Of a stretch of DNA of 64,000 nt, positions 1-10,294 are shown one piece after another. The DNA comes from Cynocephalus volans (taxonomy: Eukaryota > Chordata > Mammalia > Dermoptera > Cynocephalidae): contig NC_084465.1 of assembly GCF_027409185.1 (NCBI RefSeq), positions 31,041,864 through 31,105,863 on the forward strand, given 5' to 3'. A program made the translations under genes and the position numbers. The notes under the pieces are model-generated. The model saw only the letters and a program-made list of their open reading frames with translations, had not been told where the DNA came from and ran no database searches. Every line of letters starts with the position of its first letter. Positions within the stretch are counted from its first letter, which is position 1.

Positions 1-779
1 TTTCCTGTTTAGCTTAAATTCCTTTCTGGGTGGGGGTAGAAATTAGTGACCCATTTATGTGGTCTAGAGTAAAAACGATAGAAAAATAGCTTACATGTAT
101 AACTTGAATTCCAAGAGTTATAATGAGATGAGAAGGGAGGCTGACGGGGTGCTCCTGTTCCCAGCCGGGGTTCCATGTTGTCAAACCTGGAGTGGTTTTA
201 TAACTGAAACCCCACTTTGCCTCTCAGCTTTGCATTGGTTAAGACACCCCAGGCCCACCAGCTGACATGTACACCCCCATCCCGAAGAGGAGAGTGAGTG
301 GCAGGGCTGGGCCTCAGCACTTTAGTATATTGGGGTGCAGGGCAGAACCCTCTGCCAAATCCTTGTCTGAGTCCCCTTCCCCCTGACTGGTTCTAGCTGT
401 TCAACTCCCTCATTCCCAGCCCTTTGCCCTGGACATCAGCAAGGAATGTTGGGAACCAGCAGACTTAGCAAATGCCACCCAAAGTTTTACTGACTGCCCC
501 CTTCTATCCCTCCCAGTCTCTGTGCCCCGTCCCCCTCTCCTTGCTGTCATCTTCTTGCCCTTTCAAGCTCTGGGGAGTGAGGCAGCCCCAGCTACTGTCC
601 CAGGTAGAAAAAAAAATATTTTGGCATTTTTTTTCCTGTTCCATAATAAACCCAGATTTCCTCCTTCTGAATTTTGAAGAAACAACATACTACAGTTGGA
701 GGAGGAGCCTCTTCTCACCCCATTCCCATATCTCTATTTCCTGATGTGACTAATATTCTGAGGTTGATGGGTTATTTTT
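1..779. other. No gene recognised
   Basis: Moderately GC-rich at 130-600, then AT-rich. A 90-codon frame (472-744) has no domain. The stretch could be a decayed LTR, but I cannot support that. Confidence 0.5.
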
Positions 780-1465
780 TCCATCCATATATTTTATACT
801 TTTATGATATAGCATATAATGTATGATTTATCATATTGTTTTGTGTGCATTTTAAGAGTTACACAGATGGTAGCATAGTATAGCTAACATAGTGAAACTT
901 GATTTTTTCCCTTACATTTATGTTTCTGAGACTCAGTCTTGTTGATACATGTAAGTCTAGTTTGTCCTTTTCAGGAATATACTTGTGCATACCGTAACTT
1001 TTTTCATTCCTATATTGATTGACATTTGCATTTTTATCCTTAAAAACAAGTGTGATGTTTCCTCATGTCCACGTGCAAGAGCCCCTCTAGGGTTCATACT
1101 TAGGTGTAGTATTTCAGCTTCACAGGGTATAAACATCTTAAACTTTTTAAGGTATTGACAAATGACTTTCCCCTTCAACCACAGGATATGAGCCTTCTCA
1201 TTTCTCTCCTCTCAGACAGTTGGGTATTGGCATTCTCTTTTTAATTTTTTGCCAGTCTAATGGAGTTGCAATTTCATTTTTATTTTAATTTGCAGGTCTC
1301 TAATTATTAATGAAGTTAAGCATCTTTCCACATTTTTATTGGTCATTTGGATTTTCTCTTTTGTGAAATTGCTGGTGTCATTCTTTATTCATCTTTTTTC
1401 AATTAGGCTTTCTTTCCTTATCAATTTATAGGTGTTTTTGTACATACTGAATACCAGTTTTTTGT
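780..1465 (-). repeat. Old L1 (L1M-type) 3' part, minus strand, first segment
   Basis: The text resembles the reverse complement of old L1 3' regions, for example the 'catctttccacatttttattggtcatttgg'-like passage near 1320-1350. It appears to continue at 1980-2940, 3180-3336 and 4265-4450 after later insertions. Family assignment is by recall of typical L1M sequence. Confidence 0.7.
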
Positions 1466-1467
1466 TT

Positions 1468-1977
1468 TTTGTTTTTATCTAACAGGACAAAAAGAAAATC
1501 CCAAAGAGTTCTGTGGAATGAGGTTTATTTAAGAAAAAACGATAAAATGGTAGTAAAGAACCTCAAGATAATAGCATGCCTGGGTGTTCCCATGATATCT
1601 ATTCCTCTCAGTCCCAGAGCAAAACGTCAATAAGTGTGTCCCAAAAGAGGGGTGCTAGTAGGGGACCACCTCTGAAAGCCCCCTCCGAAATTTTATCAAT
1701 GTGCACACAAATTAATAGAAATTATGTCATCTTGTTATGGTAACACATAACAATAATTCAGCCCTGAGAAAGTGCTCTGGGTGCTTGTTTTGTAAAATAT
1801 TTTTTGTGTATAGCAGTAAACCTGCTGCATACCATTGTTTTATGTCTTCGGAAGACCAACTAGAGCCCAGCTTTTCTCTTCCGAGTAGACAACGCTGGAT
1901 CATACTTCATACTACAGTCTGCTTCCAAACCTGCAGCTTGATTGTAACTTTGTTGATGGTTTATTGGTTCACAATAT
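1468..1977 (-). repeat. LTR-like insert inside the old L1
   Basis: About 510 bp with no L1 similarity interrupt the L1. Read on the minus strand the insert begins TGTGAACC and ends ...AAAAACA, so it has TG...CA ends, and it carries AATAAA near what would be the R region (1525-1532 region). This fits a solo LTR of an unidentified family. A clear target-site duplication is not visible, so the boundaries are approximate. Confidence 0.4.
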
Positions 1978-1979
1978 AA

Positions 1980-2940
1980 AACTTTAAGATAGTCATATTA
2001 ATCATTATTGTCTTTTATTCTTTTGCTTTTTGAATCTTATGAAATCTTATATGAAACCTTCCCTACTCTGATGTCATAATGATATTTTTCTAAATTTTCT
2101 TCTGAGAGTTTTAAATACTTAGTTTTCATATTTAGATATTTCATATGAAATATGTTTCACATATAGTATGAAGAAAGAAGTTTAACTTTCTTCTTCCCTA
2201 TATGGATTGTCAACTTTTTCCAGTACCATTTTTTGACTGATCCAACCATCCCTACCACTTGTAATGACAGTTCTCTTATTATATCAAATTCCCACATAAT
2301 TTTATGCATGTTTCCCTGTTTTCTGTTCTGTTTCATTGGTCTATTTGGCCATCCTGTACCAACAACATGTTACTTTTAATACTGTAGCTATGTAATAGTC
2401 TTGATATCTGGTAAGGTACATCTGGCAGCTATGGAAGTTTCCCTTTAGGTTTCATATGTGAGCTTATCTAATTTGCAAACAATACCAATTTTATTTCTTT
2501 ACAACAACCATTTCTTTTTCTTGTCTTCTTTCATGAGCAAGTACTTTCAGTTCAGTGCCAATTATAGAGGAGGTGATCCATGTCTTGTTCTGATTTTAAA
2601 GGGAATATTTCTGATATTTTTACATTAATGTTTACTACATTTTATTATTTTACATCCACTATATTAAGGAAGCTTCTTTTCTATTTCTAGTTTGCTAACA
2701 ATTTTATTAATGAATAATGATTGCATTTAATTAAATGTTTCTCTTGTATCTATTGAGATAAGTATATCTTTTTATCCTTAAATATTTAAAATTCATAACC
2801 ATAAAAAAATGGTACTAGATAGTAAGCTATCTTGACATTCCTGAGATAAGTCCTATTACATGTTACATGTTTAAAAAACAGAGTGTATTGAATTCAATTT
2901 GTTAGGATTTTACTCGGGATTGTAAATGCTCAAAATCACC
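1980..2940 (-). repeat. Old L1, minus strand, second segment
   Basis: The sequence resumes reverse-complement L1 3' ORF2/UTR-like text (motifs such as ttcattggtctatttggcc near 2332). It is heavily mutated and no ORF survives. Confidence 0.65.
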
Positions 2941-3175
2941 TTGCATTGACCATCCTTATAAAAGAGCAGACTTTCCCCATCTATTACTCTGTTTCCTTAC
3001 TTTTCACCATAGAACTTATCATCTGACATAATATATATATTTTTTCTTAATTGTTTATTGCTGTCTCCCCCAAGAGAATTTAAATTCGAAGAGAGTAGAG
3101 TTTTATTTTATTCACTGTTCTGCCCTAAGCAACTTAATCAGAATATTTCTTTAATGAATCAATACATTTGAGAGA
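2940..3175 (+). repeat. L2-like 3' fragment
   Basis: The order of phrases (cttatcatctgacata..., tgtttattgctgtctccccc, then a diverged agaatttaaa...ttttattttattcactgttctgc) follows the L2 3' end, where exon-like text runs into the last hundred bases. It is diverged and sits between two L1-like segments. Confidence 0.5.
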
Positions 3176-3336
3176 ATTAATTAGTTTATATAAATGAATA
3201 AATTGGTGTATAAATGAATATGTGCTATTAGCTTATTTTTTTCCCCTTTCTGTCTTTGTATAATTTTGATATTAAGGTTTTTCTGGCTTCATAAAATGAA
3301 TTGGACAGCTTTCAAACATTTTGTGTAAATGTACAC

Positions 3337-4262
3337 AGTTGGCTCTTAAACAATACAAATTTGAGCTGCATGGGTCCACTTACACTTAAGTTTTTTCAAT
3401 AAGTAAATTGGAAAATATTTCAGAAATTTGAGACAATTTGAAAAAACTCACAGATGAATTGCACAGCCTAGAAATATTGAAAAAACTAAGAAAAAGTCAG
3501 GTATATCATGAACATATAAAATATATGTAAATACTACTTTTTTCTTTATTATCATAAAATGTACACACATATATTATAAAAATTTAAAACTTATAAAAAC
3601 TTATGTATACACTTACAGATCATACGTGGCACAATTCCAAGTGGAGAGAAATGTAAACAAAGATAAAGATGTGGTATTAAATCATAACTGCATAAAATTA
3701 ACTGTAGTAATACGGTACTACCGTAATAATTTTGGAGCCATCTCCTGTTGCTATTGTGGAGAGCTCAAGTGTTCCAAGTATTTGCTTAAAACACCCACTG
3801 ACGGGGCCGAGCCCGTGGCGCACTTGGGAGAGTGCAGCGCTGGGAGCACAGCTACGCTCCCACCACGGGTTCGGAGCCTATATAGGAATGGCGGGTGCAC
3901 TCACTAGCTGAGTGCCGGTCACAAACAAACAAAAAAAACACCCAATGACGCTAATCACCTCCATTTGATCAGTTTCTCTCTACAGTATGTTGAGTATCAC
4001 AGGACCAAGTGATCACTCATTGTTTTCTTTATGATTTTCGTAATAACATTTTTTCTCTAGTTTACTTTATTGTAAGAATACAGTATATAATACATATAAC
4101 ACAAAAAATATGTGTTAATAAACTGTTTATGTCATTGGTAAGGCTTCCAGTCAACAGTAGGCTATCAGTAGTTAAGTTTGGGGGGAGTTAAATGTTATAT
4201 GACAATTTTTCGACTGCACGGGGTAGGTGCCCCTAACCTCTAGCTGTTCAAGGATCAACTAT
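3337..4262 (+). mobile_element. Tigger-type (TcMar) DNA transposon fossil
   Basis: The left end (CAGTTGGCTCTTAAACAA) and the right end (TTCAAGGATCAACTATA) are imperfect inverted repeats. The internal text (for example ttattgtaagaatacagtat near 4068-4087, and ggcttccagtcaacagtagg near 4141) matches my memory of Tigger1-class elements. TA dinucleotides are present at both ends, as expected for Tc/mariner target sites. No transposase frame remains. A SINE is inserted at about 3796-3936. Confidence 0.8.
3796..3936 (+). mobile_element. tRNA-derived SINE inserted in the Tigger element
   Basis: An A-box-like TGGCGCACTTGG is followed about 45 nt later by a B box GGTTCGGAGCC, then a short tail with A-rich ACAAACAAACAAAAAAAA. 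Imperfect direct repeats AAACACCCACTGACG and AAACACCCAATGACG flank it as target-site duplications. It resembles, from memory, the tRNA-Ile-related CYN SINEs of colugos. It is not a functional tRNA gene. Confidence 0.85.
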
Positions 4263-4264
4263 AT

Positions 4265-4450
4265 ATTTTTTTCAGGACATGTTAAGGTCTAACGCTTTCT
4301 TGTGGGTTGATCTTGACAAATGACTTAATTTCTTTAATGTTACAGTTCTATTTAGGTTTTAAAAATTTTTCTTCTTGAGCTATTTTTGGTAGTTTATATT
4401 TTCTTATAAAATTTTTCTGTTGCTTACATTTCCAGATGAATTGGAGTTTT
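4265..4450 (-). repeat. Old L1, minus strand, last segment
   Basis: Sequence after the Tigger element again reads like reverse-complement L1 ORF2 (ctatttttggtagtttatattttc near 4381), so it is probably the continuation of the same element. Confidence 0.45.
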
Positions 4451-4736
4451 AATTTCCTGTTGCTACTGCAACAAGTGACCACAAATTTAGTAGTGGCTTA
4501 CAACAAAACAAATTTATAATTTCATAGTTCTGGTTTTACTCTGACCCTCCTGCCTCCCACTTGTAAGGATCTTTGTGATTATAATGTACCTATCTGAATA
4601 ATCCATCAGACTCTCCTCATCTCAAAAACCTTAACTAAGTCACATCTGCAAAGTCCCTTTTGCTCTGTAAGGTAACATATTCACACATATCAGGGATCTA
4701 TCTGCTGGGAGGCCTTTATTCTACCTACCACAGTTG
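4450..4736 (-). repeat. MLT1-type (ERVL-MaLR) LTR fragment
   Basis: Reverse-complement MLT1-like phrases are present: cctgttgctactgcaacaagtgacc, gtggcttacaacaaaacaaatttat, and cacatctgcaaagtccc near the other end. The middle portion is deleted. Confidence 0.65.
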
Positions 4737-4739
4737 GTA

Positions 4740-5159
4740 TTTTTCCTTGTACTTTCTCCTGTCTCTCTAGACGTGTTGACTTTTTTTTTTTTAATTTCAG
4801 AATGTGTTCACATTTCTTCCACTATCACTTTCTCTTAACCAATTTATCTAATATCTGTCTATCTTATTAGCTATATCCTGACATCTATGACAGCGTTGTG
4901 GGATATAGTATAAAGGCTAGAAAAGCATGGTCAGCCTTGCTGGGAGTTCTGTCATAATTTTCTCCCTCCTGTCTCTTCTCACTACTTCATCAAACAAAAC
5001 TACTTTCCTTGTGCTCTGGGTTGTTTGAAGTAACCCCTGTAGGATGCTTTCTAACTCAGCATTGAAGGTAACAGTGCATCCTGAACATTCTCACTGTGCG
5101 TCCCACTCCCGGAACTGGGAACTCTGAGACTGGAACCTCGAGCTTCCTCTGTCCAGTGT
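4740..5159. other. Upstream flank of the GPR37 CpG island; nothing recognised
   Basis: AT-rich, with a T10 run near 4782, becoming GC-richer after 5040. It may hold proximal regulatory sequence, but no motif stands out. Confidence 0.5.
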
Positions 5160-6078
5160 CAGCTCTAGGGGGTGTCTAAGGAGGGGCGCGCCTCACCTCA
5201 GTCCTGGGGGCTGGAGTCTGGGCATGCGCACTGGCCGCGGCGGCTGGAGCCGCTCCCACGGGTTTCTCCCCTGCTACCCTCCCCAGCCCCCCTCCATCTC
5301 CCTCACCTCTCCGGTGCCCGCTTCTGCCCTCCTGCTCACTCCGGCTCCGGGACTGGTCAGACTGGTTCGGACATCTGGGGAATTATCCTGTCCCGCCCAC
5401 TCGGCGCCTCCGCCCTGGTTCCCCAGCCGCTCGCGGCTCGGACGAGTGAAAGCCGCTACGAATGGCGCGAATGAGACGCGTGTGGGTGTAGTGAGCGGTA
5501 AACCACCAGGGGATCCCGTCTCCCCACAAACCGGCATCGCTCGGAGGAGGGGGGGGGGGAGGAGGCGAGGAGTCGAGCGTTCCTCTCGCGGGCGTGCGCG
5601 GCGGCTTGGAGCGGCTGGAGCGGCCGCGCCGCCTCCCCCTTCCCGGCCGGCGCCGCCTCGCGCGCGGCGGTTCCAGGCACCACACTCTCCGCCCGGGCTG
5701 CGCCCGCTGTGGCGTGACAAGCTCCTGCGGCCGGCCGCGCCGTCCACGGACGAGCAGCGCCCTCTTCTCCCTCTTTCCCCCATGATTCCCTTCTCCGCGA
5801 GGGCACGCCGCCCAGCAGCCCGAGCCGTCCCCTCGTCAACTTTGAGCTGGAGAAGCAACTTTGACAGTGGCCGCCGCTTTTGCTCGGCAGCGGTAGCCTC
5901 GCAAGTCGCTGGGGTTAGGTGGGGCAAGAGGTCCCCTGGCGCATCTGCGCTGCCTCTGGCTGTTTGCAACCTGTTTCCAGCGGTCAGGGAGTGGGATTGT
6001 GACTGCTACTCGTCTGGGGGAGGTGGACTTGTTTTTCTTTCTCTCCAGAGACCTCGGCTTGCAACTGGATAAAGCAGT

Positions 6079-6093
6079 ATGGAAAGGATGTAA
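6079..6093 (+). promoter_or_regulatory. Upstream ORF, 4 codons, GPR37 leader
   Basis: ATG GAA AGG ATG TAA lies about 400 nt upstream of the GPR37 start. It is in the leader only if transcription starts before 6079, which is likely but not shown. Short uORFs usually reduce initiation at the main ATG. Confidence 0.4.
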
Positions 6094-6395
6094 ATAGGTA
6101 GAGACCCGGTTACCGAGAAGGCAACCAAACAAGGCAGGGAGGAGCGTGGGGCTTCGTCCGGGCTTCTTCCAGTCGCAGCATTAATCAGGTGTTGATTGCA
6201 ACTTTTCAAGGTCAGCCACCGGGAGCAGAAGTTCCCCTCTGAACCTTGGGGGTTCACCTCGATCGGATTGGATTTGGCTGAGAAATGCACAGGACGCCAA
6301 ACGAAGAAGGATCGTAGAGAGAGGCTGTGACCCCAAGACCCATCCCCCACCCTCCCTGTAATCTCCGGTCCCCTGCTGCCCTGGCGGGGGTGAGT

Positions 6396-6450
6396 ATGTG
6401 ACATGTGTCTAACTCTCAGCAGCAACTTAGGCAGCAGGTGTCGGTCGTAA
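6396..6450 (+). promoter_or_regulatory. Start-stop uORF and 15-codon uORF next to the GPR37 start
   Basis: ATGTGA at 6396-6401 is a minimal start-stop element. ATG at 6403 opens a second frame of 15 codons that ends in TAA at 6448-6450, 38 nt before the GPR37 ATG and in a different frame from it. Both lie close enough to the start to be in the leader of almost any GPR37 transcript. Confidence 0.5.
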
Positions 6451-6488
6451 GCGGGAGCCGCGGCTACCGGGTGCGCCCTCGCCAAGCC

Positions 6489-7511
6489 ATGCGGGCCCCG
6501 CGCTCACCTCTTGCCCGCCCATCGCGGCTGCTGCTTCTGCTACTGCTCAAGGTTTCTGCCCCTTCTGCCCTCGGGTCTGCCCCTGCGCCCAAGAATGGAT
6601 CTTGTCTGGGAGAGAGCTGTTCACCTACATTGATCCAGCGCCGCAGCAGGGACGCTTGGGGACCGGGAAATTCTGTAAGAGTCGTTCCGCGAGGCCGTGC
6701 GCCCAGGGAGGAGCTGCAGGCAGCTATGCGCGCGGCGCACTCCTGGGACTTATCGGCGACCGGGGGCGATGGCCCAAGTGCGGGCAGACGGGCTGAGGCG
6801 TCGGCAGCCTGGCCCTCAGGATCTCCAGTCAGGCCGCCTGGCGCCTGGAAGTGGGAAAGTGCCCGGGGTCAGGGGCATCCTGGAGCTTTGGAGAGAGGGG
6901 ACCCCATGGCCCTCCAACTCTTCCTTCAGACCTCAGAGGAGAAAGAAAAGGGTCCCGGAGACGCTGGCATTTCCGGGCACAGCCAGGAACAAAGTGTGAA
7001 GACTGAACCCGGAGCCAGCGATCTTTTTTACTGGCCGGGGAGAGCCGGTAAACTTCGGGCTTCCCACCACAAGCCCCCAGCCAAGACGGTCAGCGGGTCG
7101 ACGGGGTACGAAGGGCGGACAGTTGCACCCCCGGGCAAGGCCCTAGCCCAGAATGGGTCATCTGATGAGGAGGTCCACGAGCGCGGGGGTCCCCGCCGGG
7201 GGAACAGCACGAACCGGCGCGTGAGGCTGAAGAACCCCTTCTACCCTCTGACCCAGGAGTCGTACGGAGCCTACGCGATCATGTGTTTGTCGGTGGTGAT
7301 CTTTGGGACGGGCATCATTGGCAACCTGGCGGTGATGTGCATCGTGTGTCACAACTACTACATGCGGAGCATCTCTAACTCCCTTTTGGCCAACCTGGCC
7401 TTCTGGGACTTCCTCATCATCTTCTTCTGCCTTCCGCTGGTCATCTTCCACGAGCTGACCAAGAAGTGGCTGCTGGAGGACTTCTCCTGCAAGATCGTTC
7501 CCTATATCGAG
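6489..7511 (+). CDS. GPR37: GPR37 coding exon 1 (residues 1-341): signal peptide, ectodomain, TM1-TM2
   Basis: This exon encodes the N-terminal half of an endothelin-receptor-like orphan class A GPCR of the plasma membrane. In other mammals the receptor is prominent in oligodendrocytes and neurons, is a parkin substrate, and has prosaposin proposed as a ligand. The ATG at 6489 (A at -4 and -5, pyrimidines at -1 to -2) begins [10 protein letters not shown] followed by a leucine run, a typical signal peptide of about 26 residues. Sequons lie at N36, N222 and N239. RRSR at 51-54 is a furin-type site, and E167-Q168 sits where I recall ectodomain cleavage in human. TM1 is about 259-287 (GN at 278-279), TM2 about 296-320 (D307 = D2.50), and C334 is the conserved Cys before TM3. 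The exon ends after GAG (E341), followed by donor GTAATG, phase 0. The open frame upstream to 6405 starts with GTG and is not used. The ectodomain is visibly more divergent from the human protein I remember than the TM part is. Confidence 0.97.
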
Positions 7512-7845
7512 GTAATGCCTTCCAGGGGGTTTCAAGCTACTGGCTTTATCCGTTTCCAGGATTATAGCATCAAAGAACTGTGGCTGGACACACCTACGTG
7601 GCTGAACCCCTTCGCTTTTTCTCTTGGCCCCTCCTCCATTTCTCTTTCCAATCATTTGTGTATGTATGTATATATAAAAAGAGACAGCTTTGCTAAATCA
7701 CCTTCAAATTCATCTGCTCCTGGGCTGTGGGGAGAAAAACAAAAAATCTTATAATGTGTAGAATTGTTTGGATTATAAATTTATCTGTCTGAATATGGTG
7801 TTTTGAATATTTCTAATTTGGCACCTGTCAGAGATTCTAGGGTTA

Positions 7846-7851
7846 AATAAA
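7846..7851 (+). promoter_or_regulatory. Intronic AATAAA polyadenylation-type signal
   Basis: A canonical AATAAA lies 335 nt after the exon-1 donor and about 90 nt after the in-frame stop that ends the intron read-through frame (7754). With intron retention it could end a short GPR37 transcript. The hexamer is common by chance in AT-rich DNA. Confidence 0.3.
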
Positions 7852-7859
7852 TGGCCAGC

Positions 7860-9815
7860 CCCTGACTATCATTATCAAAGACCAGCAAGGGAAAAAAAAA
7901 AAAAAATCATTAACGTTTATCTACCAGGTTTCTAGTGCTTCAGTATGATCTTTCCCCCAAGGAGATTATTACATTTTTTTCTTAAATGCCAAAGTTGGAG
8001 TAATATTTTATTTTTAAAAAGGAAAAATGCCTTTGTTTGTCAGTTGGCCTCATGATATATTAAGAGCCTCTCAAATTAGTTTAAGTGTCTGGCTGTGTTC
8101 CATGCTATTCCATCTAAATTCTTATGTTATTTCTTGTTTCTCTCTTTTTCCTTCTAAATTTCTTAACAATTTTATTGATCTTTGTATGAATGAACTTAAG
8201 CAAAAATAAGACTTTGGCCACCATGGCACAGAATTTGTTTAACATTTGTATGTAATATATATTTGTCATTTGTTACAGGGATAAAGGATTGGCTATTTTA
8301 AGGGATTGACTCTAAGACTAGAAAATTTCCTAAGAAGAAGAGGGCATGTAATAGATTCCAAACTTTGGGGAGAAAAATAGTTTTGAGTAAAATTTTACTG
8401 CTTCATTCTACAGCTAGTGTCCCAAACCATTATTGTGGTATTTGGAATTTGCTCTTTAAATGGCCTCTCTTTAAACACCAGCTCTTGGAAAGGGCCCAAG
8501 TGTTTTGCTGCCAGTTGTGTTTTTAGCCAGCTGGCCCTTGATTTTCTCCATTCAGACTGTCCATTTCATTTATGGAAGCAGAAGAAGGGAAACTGTAAAT
8601 ATTCCAGAGCCCCTGATCCTGTCTGGCACCAGGGCCAGTGACACTATGTTCAACATTGTTCCAGGGCCTAAAGCTAGGGGATAAGTAAACAGAAAACAGT
8701 GCCTACTTAGAAGGACCAAGGCAAAAGACAGTAAATAAGACCCTCTGTTATCCTGACAGGGATCAGATGCAGAATCATTCCATGACTACTAAATCAGTTG
8801 TTGCTACTTTACCAGGATTTGGGGTTTCTCTTGTTTCCAAGCTAGAAGTATCTTTGAAATATCTAGTTTATTTGGTAAACCTTTCAGTTTTGAATTGTGT
8901 AGGAGGTAGTTGAACTTACCTTAGAGAATGTGTTTATTTTCTAATTGCCTTTTCAAGGTCAATTTCAATTTAAGATTTCTCAGTTTGTTGGAATAATACA
9001 AGAAGAAATTGACTTACATAAGAAAGAGACAAAAAGTAAATTATAAAGTGAGCAGGAAAGGTACCCCAATAAGAGAGAAGTATATTGGCTTGTCTCGCTG
9101 AAAACGTACTAAGCATGCAGGAACATTTATGCATTAGAGAGAAAAACAATAGAGGACAGAAAAAAGAAACTGGGGAAAGAAAAAAAAAAATCTCTCAAAG
9201 AAAACTTTAAAAGAATTTTATCAAATTCGGGAAAGAATATAAAAACTTTGGTTAGTTAAATGAGACCTAAGAGTTTTGGGCAATGCTATATGTGTGTTTT
9301 GATTTCCTTTCTCTAATTCTGAGAGTTTTTTAAAAACATAATCATTCTTTCTTCCATTTGTATTTTACTTTTCAGTTTAATTTTGTCTTCCTTAAGAATC
9401 TACTGTTTTTAATTTTCTTATTGTTAGTAAAATCTTTCTTTTGCTCTCTGTGTTTTTGCTTAGTTTTTTCCCCATTCTTGTAGCCTTTATTTTTCAGTTA
9501 TTGCTATTAGGCTTTATTTTTCCTAGAAAAGCAAAAGCTTCTTGAAAGAATAGATTATAAAATTCATTTTTACTTTTAGAGCAGTGAATGAAAATCTTAA
9601 TATGTAGTGTTTCTGTATTCCTACCTAACCTTTATTCCATTGAAATAATTTTATACTGTTTTAGCATGTTTTGTAAAAATAATTATTCTATAGTAGTATC
9701 AGCTTCATAATTCCTGATTACTGAGGACAAAAACTATAGTCCAACTCCCCAAATAAAGTATTTCTGCCTCCAGGAGGCACTGCTATTTTCACAGAAGTAA
9801 GAAGGATTCACTGCC
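7860..9815. other. Intronic unique-looking sequence
   Basis: No repeat or exon recognised. An A-rich run lies at 7895-7906. GCCACCATGG at 8217-8226 is a perfect Kozak string but opens only ten codons. Confidence 0.5.
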
Positions 9816-9819
9816 TGTC

Positions 9820-10290
9820 CCATGTCCTGAAATAACAGACCCTGACATGGAGATTTATTGGGGTATGCAGTTTATTGGGGTATGTTCTCAGGTTCAACAC
9901 CTATTAGGAAGTGAAGAAAGCAGGATTAGGCAGAAAGAGTAGAACAACTATGATACAATTGCCACAGAGACCTCAGTTGATATCCCAGGGAGCTTTAGGG
10001 CTGTAGGGACCATGCAGAGGAGTCCTGAGTTGAGGCATGAGAGTACCTTAATGGACCAGTCATTGGATGCAAGCTGCTTTCAGGAATGAGTCATAACCTT
10101 GAGTTACGTGTATCTCTTTGGTCAAGAACAATTCCTGGAGAGGCACGTAGCTAAGGGCTGTCAACCACCAATTGTAGCAGTAGCTGGGGGAATCAGTGCT
10201 TTATTCCTGAAAGACTTTGGAAGGGGGCAGTGTGGGTGGAGAACCACAGCATCCACTACAGTAGCTTTTGAAGGATCCTATTAAATTAGA
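9820..10290 (-). repeat. LTR-like interspersed repeat, family unassigned
   Basis: A passage with tttattggggtatgcagtttattgg (minus-strand AATAAA) and ggttcaacacctattagg resembles LTRs seen elsewhere in mammals, but I cannot name the family. No coding content was seen. Confidence 0.35.
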
Positions 10291-10294
10291 AATA

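Larger units (their letters stand above)
5160..7250 (+). promoter_or_regulatory. GPR37: CpG island: GPR37 promoter, 5' leader and start of exon 1
   Basis: The base composition changes abruptly from AT-rich flanks to GC-rich sequence dense in CG dinucleotides from about 5160, and it stays so through most of coding exon 1. GC-box-like CCCGCCC occurs near 5393, and there is a G-run near 5551-5560. The island surrounds the ATG at 6489, so it is inferred to hold the GPR37 promoter and transcription start. I see no convincing TATA box and cannot place the start site. The leader contains several upstream ATGs (6079, 6396, 6403), and GTGAGT at 6390-6395 resembles a splice donor. Long open frames here on both strands are what GC-rich sequence gives by chance. 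Confidence 0.85.

Noticed and set aside
3796..3936. tRNA gene (A and B boxes present)
   Set aside because: No cloverleaf-forming acceptor and anticodon arms are evident, and it has an A-rich tail and flanking duplications: a SINE.
5274..5969. 231-codon minus-strand frame in the GPR37 promoter
   Set aside because: Same composition artefact; an antisense non-coding transcript is possible but a protein is not supported.
5224..6072. 282-codon open frame upstream of GPR37 on the + strand
   Set aside because: Low-complexity Arg/Pro/Gly/Ala composition, several other long frames on both strands over the same GC-rich island, and no domain; typical of CpG-island DNA.
6405..6488. N-terminal extension of GPR37 by 28 residues
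   Set aside because: It begins at GTG and lacks an ATG; the ATG at 6489 starts a proper signal peptide matching the family.
7158..7655. 165-codon minus-strand frame opposite exon 1
   Set aside because: Shadow of the GPR37 coding strand, no independent support.
8217..8256. Perfect Kozak sequence GCCACCATGG in the intron
   Set aside because: Opens only ten codons before TAA; no splice or promoter context.
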